The notes: generated by a model not told the origin, from the letters alone. Counted from the first letter of the stretch, positions 12,788-24,989 are shown. The stretch: DNA of 64,000 nucleotides from Halocaridina rubra (GCA_037179515.1 JAXCGZ010002334.1:2501-66500); one strand, 5' to 3'. Numbers and translations are program-made.

Positions 12788-13552
12788 TCGCGCGGATCGT
12801 CTTGCCAAGGCGGCCTGTATGCTGGATGGGCATGCTGTGGACGCTGAGCCCTCCCTCCGATGCCTACGTAACATCATCTACTCAGCTGGGTTTGCCATGA
12901 CGGTCCAGCGCAGGGACACGGAGAGGGCCAACAGTGTGTCCATACAGCACCATGATCACTTCCTTCACAGTCGCTACAAGTATCGCAGACGCGGGTTAAT
13001 GGTGCGGAAAAACAATGTAGTTAGTGCTCGGCTCAGAATGGGGTATCGGCCTTTATGGCAGGTCTCCCAGACTCTAGATATGCCACAGTACACCTCCTGT
13101 ACATTATGCGACCGAACTAATGCTAACACTCTTGACCACTATTGTCTTCAGTGCCCCGCAGTGAGAGATGTTTTACCACGAGGTCAGAACTTAATACAGA
13201 TCTGCTCATTTTTACTTAATGATGACAACCTTGATGTTATTCTTGCTCGTTTTCCTCACTTTGGTGGCCATTAATTATATTGAATTATACATATATTTTC
13301 TGTATGTTGCTATATAATTCTGTTTGTGCATTCTGCGTTTCTCTGAGCTTTACTTTTGCATATAATGTACTCTGTGCTGCCATTCTGTGAGTTGTGTGTT
13401 AGTATGCAGCAATGTTTTATCAATATGTACACCTCCCTGTAAACCATGTTCAATTCTTGGTTTTATATCCATTTGAAGCATTATTTGTATGAACTCATGT
13501 AATGTCTGACGCCTTGGCGCAATAAATTAATAAAATAAAATAAAATAAATCT
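12785..13552 (+). mobile_element. 3' end of an RNase H-bearing LINE, 5'-truncated
   Basis: The fragment begins inside the RNase H domain right after (CT)n and ends in an AT-rich 3' UTR with aataaattaataaaataaaa. The terminal AATAA-type repeat (13529-13552) fits a non-LTR tail. Its GC content is higher than the flanks and it shows no similarity to the CR1-like family, so it is a separate lineage (I/Jockey-type group by domain content). Confidence 0.7.
12792..13274 (+). pseudogene. RNase H C-terminus plus CCHC-like tail of LINE ORF2
   Basis: Open for 160 codons without a lesion to TAA at 13272-13274. It begins with ADRLAKAA, matching the final conserved helix motif (AD-LAK-A) of retroelement RNase H. 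A segment ARLRMGYRPLWQV follows, then a zinc-binding pattern CTLCDRTNANTLDHYCLQC (C-x2-C...H-x4-C type), as is usual at the C-terminus of RNase H-carrying LINE proteins. An ATG at 12819 is internal, not a genuine start. The endonuclease, RT and most of RNase H are absent, so this is a relic despite its open frame. Confidence 0.72.
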
Positions 13553-13573
13553 CTCCTTCGCAGCTAATCTCAA

Positions 13574-14149
<576 letters not shown>

Positions 14150-15355
14150 TTGCATGAGAGAAAATGGAAACAGGACAAAATCTCATTGGACAAAATCCCA
14201 GTGAACAAAATCTCAGGACAAAATCCCAGCCTCTTATTCCAAGGTGCAAACTTCCAGTCTCATAAATAAAAGTCTCATATATGAAAAGAAACAAATCGAA
14301 CATTGAAAATTCAAGTCTCATAAATAAACAAAACAAAATAAAATAAAATTCAGTCTCATAAATAAAAGTCTTATATATATAAAAAGAAACAAACTCTTAA
14401 TTCAATTTTTAATGTCAGACTGAGACAATAAACGCAATATTCAGTATATTCACTTATTTCATGCTTACAAAATTATGCTCCATTTATGTATACATAGTTA
14501 TGAATGATCATTCGAAACGAATGCATGCACCAACACCCTGCAGTAGCTCCACTGCACTCTTAGATTACGATTGGCGATGTGAACACAGCTTGGCATGGCG
14601 TTCTTCAAAGGTTTCTTTGAGCTCTGCGGGCACGTTCCTGTGGTCGCTCACCAATCTGGTCTTGAAGCAATGATGTTGCAGCTTGTGCAACAACAATGAA
14701 AATGGAAGGAATTGTTCCAACCTTCGCAGATGTTGTTGGTCTTATCACCTCGAGTTATGCTGGATTCAAAGACAATCCATACAGCAGGAGTGAAGATAGG
14801 AGGACAATGTCGCAGACGAACAAGTGGAAGTGGATTGTTGGGGTTTGCAGGTGGGGCATGAACTCGTACGAAGGTGCTAGAAACGTATGTAGCATTCAAA
14901 TAGCAAGATTCCCAAACAGGTAACAGTTCTCAAGGTCTCCCAGAAATTAGTACAAATTTAGATGAAAAGCAAAACTAATTTGTAGAACCCAATAGGGAAT
15001 AAAAAGATGTTACATCCCTGTGAAACAAAACGGATGAATAATAGGATCAAGCAACTTATGTTCTTATGTTTTTACGGAACAAGAATCAAAGGTGTTATTA
15101 TTTTTTGTCATGTTATTTAATTTATTTTGCAATCATAAAAATTTTATATGTTATCTTACTATAACATAATATAATATGATAACATCAGAATGACCTGACA
15201 CCTAATCTTATTAATTAATATTATATGAGAATGTGATTTTGTCCAATTTTGGGAAGAGAGGCTGGGAGTTTTCCACTGGGATTTTGTCCGCTGTGGTTTT
15301 GTCCATTGGAATTTTGTCAACTGGGATTTTGTTCACTGGGATTTTGTCATGGATT
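14150..15355 (-). mobile_element. MULE-like DNA transposon relic with inverted ends
   Basis: The left end (about 14165-14240) has direct repeats of gacaaaatcccagtg/gacaaaatctca followed by cccagcctctt. The right end (15235-15350), read on the other strand, has the same array in the same order: gacaaaatcccagtgaac, gacaaaattccaatg, then cccagcctctcttcc. The two arrays form an inverted pair around about 1 kb that contains a MULE-type protein fragment. Mutator-like elements commonly have long TIRs with sub-repeats, which fits. No target duplication could be pinned down. Confidence 0.5.
14560..14905 (-). pseudogene. MULE-type transposase C-terminal fragment
   Basis: The minus-strand frame around 14690-14860 reads PPIFTPAVWIVFESS then DKTNNICEGWNNSF. 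This fits the W-x-V-[FY] ... [RK]TNN-x-CEGW segment common to the C-terminal part of animal MULE/FLYWCH-associated transposases. After a frame change, a second piece near 14570-14620 reads FEERHAKLCSHRQS and stops. The N-terminal catalytic DDE region is missing and at least one frameshift is present. The position between the inverted ends supports a transposase origin. The alternative, an unrelated open frame, cannot be excluded without a profile search. Confidence 0.45.
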
Positions 15356-15623
<268 letters not shown>

Positions 15624-17115
15624 CTACCTTGGCTATTTCCCCCTTTAGGGGGGTAGCCGACATAAAAAAAAATAAGGGGATTACTTTGCTCTATGGGCAA
15701 TGACGAGGGAGCTAGCGACCATTCAGATGGCACTGCTGGAGTGCCACAGCCCATCCTCCAGGCTCCTCCACAACCTGTGTCGTTTCACAACTGCCAACTC
15801 CCCTACTGCCCCTACCACAGGGCTACCTCTGTAAGATGCACCCTGTGGTAACAGCAGATGCCCATCAGAGCTGCGTCACAATCGCTTGCCACTCATTCCT
15901 ATTTCTAGCACGCTCACATGCTTCCCTCACATCCATCCTCCTATCATTCAGGGTTCTCCTTACTCCATCCATCAACCCAAACCTGGGCCTCCCTCTAGCA
16001 TTTCTCCCATCAACTCTCGCATTCATCACCTTTTCCAGCAGTCTTTCATCATCCATCCTTTCCACATGGCCAAACAATCTCAGAACATTCATATCTACTG
16101 TGGCTGCAATTTTTCTCCTCACACCTGTTCTTGCTCTCACCACTTCATTCCTAACCCTATCCAACCGAGATACACCAAGCAAACTCCTCAGGCATATCAT
16201 CTCAAACACATTTAGTGTCCGTCTCTCACTTACTTTCATACCCCATAACTATGATCCATACATCACATTTGGCACAACCACTTTCTCATACAAAACTTTC
16301 TTAACATTCATTTCCAACTCTCTATTCTTCAACACTCCTTTCAACGCACCCAACACTTTACATCCTTCATTCACTCTGTGACACACATCTGCTCCCACTC
16401 CACCATTTGCAGCTATAACCGAGCCTAAATACTTAAAGTGATCAACTTCCTCAAGTGTCTCTCCATTCAATATAACATTCAATCCAGCACCATCCTCATT
16501 TCTTGTACACCTCATAACCTTACTCATTCCCACATACACTGGCAACTTCCTTCTCTTACACACCATTCCAATTTCTAACACTATCTGACACAGCTTCTCC
16601 TCTGAATCTGCCACCACCACGGTATCATCTGCAAACAGCAACTGATTCAGCTCCCACTCATTATCATCCCCATTTACCATTCTCAAACCTCGACCAAACA
16701 CTCGCTCATTCACCTCTCTTACAAATCCATCAATATACAAATTGAACAGCCATGGTGACATCACACATCCCTGTCTCAGTCCTACACTCACTGGAAACCA
16801 CTCACTCACATCATTCCCTACCCTAACACAAGCTCTACTGCCCTCATACAAACTCTTCACTGCATGCAACAGTTTACCATCAATTCCATATAACCTCAAT
16901 ACATTCCACATTGCTTCTCTATCAACTCTATCATGCGCTTTCTCTAGATCCAAAAATGCAAAATACACATCCTTACCCTTTGCTAAATATTTCTCACATA
17001 ACTGCCTAACTATAAAAATCTGAGCTATACAACCTCTACCTCTTTAAAAGCAATCTGCACTTCCGCGGTCACATTTTCTGTCTTATCCCTAATCCTATTA
17101 ACAAGGAATCACTTA
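15624..17115 (-). mobile_element. RTE-like LINE copy, 5'-truncated, (TTA)n tail
   Basis: In sense orientation it runs from a (TTA)-rich block at about 17115 through RT and C-terminal domain to a 3' UTR ending at (TTA)n. Just before the tail is a strong stem-loop at 15629-15658 (ggctatttccccctttaggggggtagcc on the plus strand is cut here to its arms: ggctatttcccccttt and aggggggtagcc). It is unrelated in sequence to the RTE-like copy at 34402-37480. Confidence 0.75.
15865..17040 (-). pseudogene. Reverse transcriptase and C-terminal domain of RTE-like LINE
   Basis: The main frame starts by 16968 (upstream codons KYLAKGKDVYFAFLDLEKAHDRVD are also readable). It contains FLDLEKAHDRVD (first catalytic Asp), VGLRQGCVMSPWLFNLYIDG, LLFADDTVVVAD (catalytic Asp pair), YLGSVIAANGG and VVVPNVMYGS. 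A single in-frame TAG at 16249-16251 is followed in the same frame by WGMKVSERRTLNVFEM, an LLGVSRLDRVRNE segment, LFGHVERMDDERL and GRPRFGLMDGV, ending at 15865. The catalytic RT residues are intact. The endonuclease domain and RT fingers are lost at the 5' truncation, where the sequence also decays in frame (17000-17100). Confidence 0.82.
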
Positions 17116-17135
17116 TTCCACTAATAATAATAATG

Positions 17136-17204
<69 letters not shown>

Positions 17205-17580
17205 GTAATAATAATTGTAAAAATAATAACACTAGCAATAGTAATAATAATAAAAATAATAGTAATAATAATAGTAATTGTAATAATTTTACTGATAATA
17301 ATGATAACTATAATCATTTTAATAGGAATAATACTAACCAACAATAATAATAGTACAATAAAAAGGACAAAAATAATGATATAAACAGAAATCATGAAAA
17401 ATCAGGAAAGCAAAAGAATAATAATAATAATAATAATGATAATATAAATAATAACAATAATATTATTATAAAACTAATAATATAGTTATTATGAAATGAT
17501 AATAATAATGGTAAAATAGTAGTAATAATAAAAGAAAAGAAAATACTTATACATTTTTTATCTTTTAAGTAAGAATAAAT
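17116..17580. repeat. Degenerate (AAT)n-rich tract
   Basis: A pure (TAA)n core at 17130-17205 grades into progressively impure AAT/ATA sequence to about 17560. The Ile/Asn-rich open frames here are repeat-encoded. Confidence 0.9.
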
Positions 17581-17639
17581 TAATTATAAATAAAAAGAAT
17601 ATTATGTTATTTTCAAAACTACTTTTTTTCAAACTTGGA

Positions 17640-18270
17640 TGAAGATAATATGGGATCAGTTACAAAGAAACCATGACTTAAAGTAATATTTCATTGCTCA
17701 GTTAAGTTAATTATTGCAGATCCAAAGATGTTTTTAGTAATAATATCATAACTTCTCGCTAAGATAGAGGAATTGTTCCAGTCAATATGGTGATTACAAT
17801 CAGCATAATGCTTGAATAAAGTACTAGAAGACTGACCATTTCGAACGTTATATTTATGTTGACTGACACGAAATTCTAATGATTTGCTAGTCTGGCCAAC
17901 ATAATACTTATCAGAGTTTTTACACAGAATCTTATATAGACTATTAGAAGTTTAAACAGGGCTATTTTTAATCAATATATTGTAAAAAGTATTTTCGTAT
18001 TTGAAAACTAAATGGACATTTAATGTTCTCAAAATCTTGACTAAGCTAAGACATCCCTGAAAAAAAAAAAGGAATAACTATGGTATTTTTATAATTCGAA
18101 ACAACATTACTGTCGGGGAGGGATGGTCTATGAAATATGCGTTTTGCAACACTGAAGCAGATATTTACTAACCAATTGGGATAACAAAGATTTTTTCCAG
18201 TATCAAAGATTTTATCAATCTTAATATCAAGGAATTCTGGGCTTGCAATACGGAAAGCCCGGAGAAACAT
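17640..18270 (-). mobile_element. Penelope-like retroelement fragment
   Basis: The minus strand carries the end of a Penelope-type reverse transcriptase followed by a GIY-YIG endonuclease domain, the diagnostic order of this class. The 5' part ends abruptly at 18270, where a CR1-like tail fragment begins on the opposite strand. The 3' UTR decays into the AAT-rich tract. Confidence 0.8.
17691..18270 (-). pseudogene. Penelope-like RT C-terminus and GIY-YIG endonuclease
   Basis: The first frame (18270-18046) reads FLRAFRIASPEFLDIKIDK, FDTGKNLCYPNW and a segment ending VIPFFF, typical of the region after the Penelope RT catalytic box. A frameshift in the run of nine T/A near 18060 moves to the second frame, KILRTLNVHLVFKYENTFYN, then one in-frame TAA (about 17956). 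The GIY-YIG domain follows: SLYKILCKNSDKYYVGQTSK, EFRVSQHKYNVR, LFKHYADCNHHIDWNNSS, ending at TGA 17691-17693. The GIY and YIG motifs appear as SLY and YVG; the Arg in EFRVSQH is kept. A Cys usual in the C-x2-C pair is Ser here (CKNS). This domain has no ATG and would be missed by start-based ORF finders. Confidence 0.8.
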
Positions 18271-18466
18271 TAAAGTACTTGGTGATTGGAATTGGCTAAG
18301 CGAGGAGGGAGTTAATGCTAACTCAATCTATATTTTAAGGACAAGTATGATATGTATCACTAAGTACAAAAATAATAAGGAACCGACCAGGAGACGGGGA
18401 GTTACCAGCATGGAACTCTTTCCCGAAAGCACAATTAGGTAATTACAATTAAGGAATTTAAACACA
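18271..18466 (+). mobile_element. CR1-like LINE 3' tail fragment (S1)
   Basis: Matches the last 195 bp of the family: attggaattggctaagcgag, the end of ORF2, the hairpin (ggagacggg...ctctttcccg) and tail 14-mers ending in aacacacag. A second, more decayed copy of its last part plus the downstream flank lies at 18732-18895 beyond the (TA)n, so this tail and its flank appear to have been duplicated. Confidence 0.85.
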
Positions 18467-18894
<428 letters not shown>

Positions 18895-19205
18895 ACGAAA
18901 AAAGACAAGTCAACATTTGTTAAGTTGCCAAGTAGCATAGTTGTCTTCTGCTTTCTCTCTCTTTTATTAAATTTCTCGTTTAAATTGTGTTAGATTTACA
19001 TTCTGACCCGGTGATAACATATCTTGGTTTATTATTGACAAATCCTCGTTATCTGAAATGATCGACTTAGCAGTCAAGAAGAAAATGTAGCAGAAATAGG
19101 TGTTCAAAGCATCAAGTGTTTTTTTTTTTCCGCGGTTGCGTATTCAAATTTTTGTTCATATGGGTATTTGTTTTTGTGTTTTTTTTAGTACGAAAGTCAT
19201 AAAAA

Positions 19206-20081
19206 TGAATCTGGATGATAAAATTCGTAACATTGATGGAGAAATAAAAGAGCATGCAATACTTAGAGAGACAATATCTTTAGAAGAATCTAACAAGGCA
19301 CAAGGGCAAGAGAGAAAATAACTAGAAAAATGAATACAAAGGCTGGAAGGGGAATAGAGTGAACTAGAAATCAAAATTTCTAAGCAAGAAGATAACAACA
19401 AACAGTTGAGTGACAACCGGAATGAATTAAATGTTAGTTCACTGTTCTCCTTTGAGAGAGACGAGATTGCAGACTCTAGATAAAGTAATATATCGAACAG
19501 ATTAGAAAAGAGTTTCAAGAGCTGAATACAGACCATGAGGCCATTAAATGTTCCTTTGCAGATGCAGTAAAACAAAATAGGGCAGTAAAAGAGGCAGTGA
19601 GTAAGGTGGCACTGGAAAATGTATATCCGGTTGACTACAATGAAAGTGCAATAGAAAAAATGAAAGGTGTTGTGAGTGAAAGGGCTAATACACAGATCAA
19701 ACAGGTATAATATAAAGATAAATTAGGAGTAATCTTAGGCATAAGTGAAAGAATATTGTAAAGATTCACTGACTTGGTAAATATTCTAGGTAGGGAAAGA
19801 CAAGAATAATGAAAGTAACCTTTGAGAGAGAGGACACATGTGGAAATCTGCTGATGATGGCTAAAATCTAAAAGACTTTCAAGAATTCAAAACTGTGTTC
19901 ATTACACCATAGAAAACACACACAATATGGAAAGGTTCAAAAGCTTGTTGCAAGAAACTAGAAGGTTAAATTGAGAGAAGAAATGAAGAAGAGAAGAAAA
20001 ATTTTTGTTTCAGATTTCCTCCAGCCAAAGGGGAGATAAAGAAGATATTGTTAGAAGATCAGGAGATACAGCCTCATTTTA
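19206..20081 (+). pseudogene. ORF1 remnant of copy I
   Basis: The start context ataaaaATG is kept, but the next 105 bp relative to copy F are missing, so the frame opens directly into LDDKIRNIDGEIKEHAILRE. The TAA following QGQERK at 19319-19321 ends the first piece. Later pieces correspond to the coiled coil and RRM-like part but are broken by several stops and a deletion near 19740. Decayed RNA-binding protein gene of the element. Confidence 0.8.
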
Positions 20082-20083
20082 AC

Positions 20084-20668
20084 TTGTGTACACAAATGCT
20101 GATGGGAAAGCTAGTAAGGCAGTAGATTTTAAGGATAGGGTTCACAACTGTAAGGCAGACATAGTACTGGTTAAACTTAAGAGACTAAATTAAGTGAGGA
20201 CATAAGCAGTGTCACAGTCGATCAAAAGGGCTTTGTAATATTAAGGATTGAAAGATATACTGCAACAAGCACTGGAACCAATGAGGGCCAGAGGTGAGGA
20301 CAAGCCATTACTGTTTAACCTAGTATTCACAGATAACGTGTTGGACATTGAAAAATTGGGTATGAACCACCAATTAATTGGAAAAAGTGACCACTGTGTA
20401 CTGTTGATGGAGTATATCATCGAAGATGTTCCGCCTGAAAGTAGAGGTACTGTGAATGACATAAGGAGGAAGTATCCGAATGGAGGTTACATAAAAATTA
20501 ATGAGCATTTTGCAGTTTTTGAATGTACAAAATCCTTTGTGGAGAATATGGGAAATAGTCACTTGTTGCATACCTACTACCAAAATAGGAATTATTCCTG
20601 CCAGAGAGAAATGGTTTAATAATGAATGTAAGAGAGCTAAGGAGTGGAGAGACAAATGCTTGAAAAGT
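20084..20668 (+). pseudogene. ORF2 5' remnant of copy I
   Basis: The first part reads TNADGKASKAVDFKDRVHN with stops soon after. The central endonuclease is deleted at about 20252 (gaaagatatactgcaac). From 20248 the frame reads ALEPMRARGEDKPLLFNLVFT and GKSDHCVLLMEYI, the last part of the APE domain including the SDH metal/catalytic motif. It then enters the linker, where the J insertion cuts it. Confidence 0.8.
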
Positions 20669-23262
20669 TTTTTTTTTTTTTTAAGAGTGTGACACCAGGA
20701 CAGGCAGAAACTGCCCTCATCAATAAAGGCCCGGGCACGAAGGAAAAGAAAAAGGTTAAGGGCAAGGCAGAGATGAGGTAATGTCACACAAAGGAAAATG
20801 ACAGACAGAAAAAACAGTCAAAGTACAGAGGACCCAGAGATATGGAGGACTAGGCTCTGAGATGACGATAGATCTGCTTTTTGAAGGATGAAAGGTCATA
20901 AGAATTAGGAAAGGCAGAAGGAGGAAGAGAGTTCCAGAGTCTGGAGGTAGATGGGAAGAAGCAGTCGCTGCACCGACCAATCCGTGAGCTACAAATCTCC
21001 ACACAGTACCTGTGAGATGAGACCACTTGGCGTGTGTTACGCGGCCTCGGCAGTGGAGGAGGGATGCAACTCGCCAACTCATCAGAGCAGCGATGGAAGT
21101 AGTAACGATAGAAAAGCGAAAGGGAAGATACCTTACTGTGAAGAGAGAGAGAATCCAGGTTAGAAGTAAGAGAAGGATCATTAATGAGCCTGACTGCCTT
21201 AGATTTAACCCTATCAAGAAGATAAGTAAAGGAAGAAGCACCCCATATGTGTGAGCAGTATTCTAAGCAGGGACGGATAAGACCTTTGTAAATTTTAAGC
21301 AACTGCAATGAGGAAAATTAATGACGAAAACTAAACAAAGCCCCCAATTTTTTGGATGAAGATTTAGGAATTTGGATTATGTGATTCCTCCAAGACAAGT
21401 TAGAGGCTATATGGATTCCTAATATATTGATGGAGTTAAGAGGGTAAATTTCATTAGTTTCAAAGACTAGAGGGTTATCAGGAGGAGAAGAAGATAAAGA
21501 GATAGCCAGAAACTGTGTCTTGGAGGCATTGAATTTAACTAAATTTTGAGTGCCCCATTCAGATACTCTCTGCAAATCGGAGTTAAGAGTAGAAGAAAGA
21601 GTGATACAAGATCGATTACGAGTAACAGATGAAGGTTGTGAAGAAAAGGCAGAGGAAAAGTGAAGGGTAGAATCATCAGCAAAGGCATGAAGAAGAGAGG
21701 AAGATGGACATTGTAGAAGATCATTGATGAAGAGAAGGAAGAGAGTAGGTGAAAGAACAGAGCCCTGTGTAACACCACTAGTAACAGAGAAAGGGCTAGA
21801 TGTCGCGCCATCAACAACTACAGATATAGAACGGTCAGTAAGAAAACTGGAAATCAGAGAACAGAAAGAAGGGGTAAAGCCATAGGCAGGGAGTCTGGCC
21901 AACAGAGCCTTGTGCCAGACTCTGTCAAAAGCCTTAGAGATATCAAGGGCGACGACAAAGGATTCCCCATAGTTCCTCAGAGAAGATGACCATACATGAG
22001 TAAGATAGGACAGGAGATCACCAGTGGATCTTGCCTTGCGGAAGCCATACTAGTGATCGGAGATAAGTGAGTTAGATTCAAGGCGTTTCAAAAAGTGAGC
22101 ATTGAGTAAAGTTTCGAAAACTTTAGCAATAGAGGAGGTTAGAGCAATAGGTCGGTAGTTAGAAGGAATAGAGCGGTCACCCTTCTTAGGAACAGGTTGA
22201 ACTAGAGCATGCTTCCAAGATAAAGGATAGATACTGGTTGACAGAATGAGGTGAAAAAGACGGCAAAGCACGGGAGCCAGTTCATCTGCAAACTCCATAA
22301 GGAACCTTGCAGGGATACCATCGGGACCAGATGCCTTGTTTGTCTTTAGCGAGCGAAGAACCTTATGAACTTTGTGTGAAGAAAGGATAAGGGAGGGCAT
22401 AGGGTTAGAGAGGGGAAAAGACTGAGGAACAGGTGCGCTGGAATCGTTGATAGAAGAGTTGGCAGAAAAATGAGAGCCAAAGAGAGTGGCTTTGTCAGTG
22501 GGAAAGCAAGCTATATAACCATCAGAACGAATGAGAGGGGAAAAGCTTGAGTTACAGAAGTTTTTGGAGAGGTTTTTGGCTAAGGACCAGAAGCATTTGT
22601 CAGTGGGAGAGGAGTTAAGGTCATCAGCTTTCCTTCTTATGAAGGAAGCATTAGACCTTCAAATCTGAGCAGTACAGTGATTCCTAGCTATAATTAAAGC
22701 AGAGCGACTTAAATCGGAAGGAGAGGCTTGGTAAGATTGGTGAGCCTGATTCCTAGCCTGGATAGCCATGTAGCAGGCATGGTCAAACCAAGGTTTAGGG
22801 GGAGAGAAAGTTTTTGTAGAAGAGAGGATGTACGCCTCCATTCCCGCGGTCATCATCTCGGCAACTTTTAGAGCTACCCAATCAGGGTTGCGGAACCGAA
22901 AGCAGTAGTCATCCCACGGGAAGTCAAAGAGAATGTTACGCAAATTTTCATGTTGGGTTTGCTTGAAGTGCCAAAGGCGGCGCTGAGTTGGAGGGATTGG
23001 TGGTGGGGGAGCGAAAATGGAAGAGACAGAGATCATAGAGTGGTCAGATTTACCAAGAGGGGAAAGCACAATAAGAGTAGTTTGAAGGGTTAGAAGTTAA
23101 AAATAGGTCAAGAGTGTTTGCAGCATGTTCGTGACGATCAGGAACGCGAGTAGGATGTTTGATAAATTGCTCCAGATTGTGAGTAATAGAGAAAGTAAGG
23201 GTCTCGCTTCCTCCCACATCAGTGTGAGAAGAATGAAGCCACTCACTGTGGTGTACATTGAA
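20669..23262 (-). mobile_element. Jockey/I-group LINE J with poly(A), inserted in copy I
   Basis: In sense orientation it starts at FNVHHSEW of the endonuclease domain and ends in a 3' UTR with a 16-A tail (T-run at 20669-20684). The host copy's sequence stops at 20668 (gcttgaaaag) and resumes at 23263 (gaaaaaataggag), where uninterrupted copies read ctggaaaaggtataggagg. The flanks suggest a short A-rich duplication (gaaaa). The family differs from the CR1-like elements in sequence and in its poly(A) tail. Confidence 0.88.
20850..23262 (-). pseudogene. ORF2 of LINE J: endonuclease end, RT and C-terminal domain
   Basis: Order of motifs: FNVHHSEWLHSS and TRVPDRHEHAANTLDLF (APE endonuclease), SPLGKSDHSMISV (SDH motif), KASGPDGIPARFLMEF, NYRPIALTSSIAKVFE, YGFRKARSTGDLL, LDISKAFDRVWHK (catalytic Asp), VTQGSVLSPTLFLLFINDL, FADDSTLHF (catalytic pair), then IRPCLEYCSHIWGAS and a C-terminal LWNSLPPSAFPNSYDL ending at YRHLRA-stop. 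Lesions are few: one frameshift near 23060, and in-frame stops near 22659 (after TAQI), near 22050 (just before YGFRKA) and at 21318-21320. Everything else is open, so this is a comparatively young insertion, younger than copy I, which it splits. Confidence 0.88.
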
Positions 23263-23269
23263 GAAAAAA

Positions 23270-24790
23270 TAGGAGAAAAAAGATAAATGCTTGGCAGACT
23301 TATAAAACAGCAAGAAATGATTACATAAGTAAAAGAAGAGAGGCAGAGAAAAATTATAAAAGGGATATCACCAGGAGGGCTAAAGAAAATTCCAAACTTT
23401 TCCACAGCTTTATTATAGGAAAACCAATGGTTAAAGAACAGGCTTTATAGTTCAAAAGGGCTTATGGAAGTATCACTGAAACGGATGAAGAGATATGTGA
23501 AATGAACCAGGAATTTCAGTCAGTATTTAAAGCAAAAGATATTCCATCCCCTAAGATTGCAGAGATAGGAGTTCATGGGCTGGATTTAGAGAATATTATC
23601 TTTTCAGCCACAGAGTTCTGCAAAGCAATGATGGAGTTAGATGCCCATAACACTACAGGTCCTGATGATATATCCCTTTATGTACTTTAGAAAGGCAATA
23701 CACCAATAAAAGTGGTGCTATGGATCATATTTGAAAAGTTGCAGGAATCTGGGGAGATTCCAAGATGCTGGAAACAAGCAAACGTGATACCTCTCTTCAA
23801 AGAGGGAAGGATGGATACAGCTTTAAACTATAGGCCTATTTCCTTGATCAGCATAGTTGTAAAGTTATGGAGAAACTACTAAGAAAACACATCTCTATTC
23901 ACTTGGAATCCGTCACCTTTTTTTTTTATGAGGCAACATGGCTTCAGTGAACGCAGAGCAATAGTACCAAACTCATTAGAAGTTTATGATGAAGCAAGCC
24001 GGATCTCACAGGAAAGTGAGGGCTGAATGGATTGTATATTCCTAAATTTTCAGATGGCATGTGATATAGTGCGCCTGGGAGATTTATTAGGAAGCTGCAA
24101 GTAATGGCGAGAATTGGTGGAGATATTTTGGATTGAATTTAAACTTACTTAGAGGGAAGGGAACAGAGGGTTAGAGTAAGACTCTCAGTGTCTGAAATGA
24201 GCAGAACCTCAACAGACAAAGGAGAGAGATCTGTGAGTAAATTTACTGGCAGATTTGCCTAAAGTAATTCAATAATTGGCATAGTAAGGGCAGCATATAC
24301 TTTCTTAGCAAATGTAAGGGCAGCCTTCAGACACATGGAGAAGGAAATGTTCAAAAATATTTATGTAATGTATGTGAAGACACAGCCTGAATATGCAGCC
24401 CCCATTTGGCATCCACACTTGAAAAAACATAAAAATAAGCTGGAAAAAGTTCAAAGACATACCACAAAACTGGTGTCAGATATACCTAATATCAGTTATG
24501 AGGAGAGGCTGAGGGAAATGGACTTACCATTACTTAAAGCTAGAAGACTTAAGGGGATATGGTGACAATTTTTAAATTCCTGCATGGTTTTAACAGAGTG
24601 GATAGGGATCGCTGTTTTGATGTGACTGGCTCTAGAACTAGAGGTCATAGTTTGAAGCTCCGAAAGAAGACTTTTTGCAGGATGTAAGGAAGTACTTTTC
24701 TAGTGTAAGAGTAGTTGATGGTTGGAATTTGCTAAGCGAGGAGGTAGTTAGTGCTAACTCAATTCATAATTCAAGGACAAATATGAAAAG
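23270..24790 (+). pseudogene. ORF2 3' remnant of copy I
   Basis: Readable parts are 23502-23690 (FQSVFKAKD, EFCKAMMELDAHNTTGPDD; RT fingers) and 24335-24565 (EKEMFKNIYVMYVKTQPEYAAPIW, C-terminal domain). Between them, 23700-24300 is full of frameshifts and stops; the catalytic FADD region is deleted (the sequence jumps from the thumb-proximal segment to ggagagagatctgtgag near 24220). Clearly dead. Confidence 0.8.
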
Positions 24791-24935
24791 GAAAACTAAG
24801 CACAAAAATGGAACCTTCAAGAAACCTTTAAGATGATGGTTGGAATTTGCTAAGCGAGGAGGTAGTTAGTGCTAACTCAATTCATAATTCAAGGACAAAT
24901 ATGAAAAGGAAAACTAAGCACAAAAATGGAACCTT
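24718..24935 (+). repeat. 118-bp tandem duplication in the 3' end of copy I
   Basis: The block beginning gatggttggaatttgctaag at 24717 is repeated from 24835 with very few differences, ending at ggaacctt in both. It covers the last ORF2 codons and the start of the 3' UTR. Confidence 0.92.
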
Positions 24936-24989
24936 TAAGGAGATGGGGAGCTTCAAGCATAGAGCTCTTTTCGTAAGCACAAGTAGGTA

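Larger units (their letters stand above)
18895..20668 (+). mobile_element. CR1-like LINE copy I, 5' part (interrupted)
   Basis: Begins with the family 5' UTR: landmarks aagttgccaagtag, gataacat and cttggtt match copy F at 26672-26815. ORF1 and the first part of ORF2 follow, up to gacaaatgcttgaaaag at 20668, where a poly(T)-ended LINE has inserted. The remainder resumes at 23263. About 105 bp of ORF1's start and about 380 bp of the endonuclease (around 20252) are deleted. Confidence 0.85.

Noticed and set aside
14461..14923. Plus-strand open frames at 14461 and 14696 as host genes
   Set aside because: The opposite strand carries the MULE-type signature; the plus frames lack motifs.
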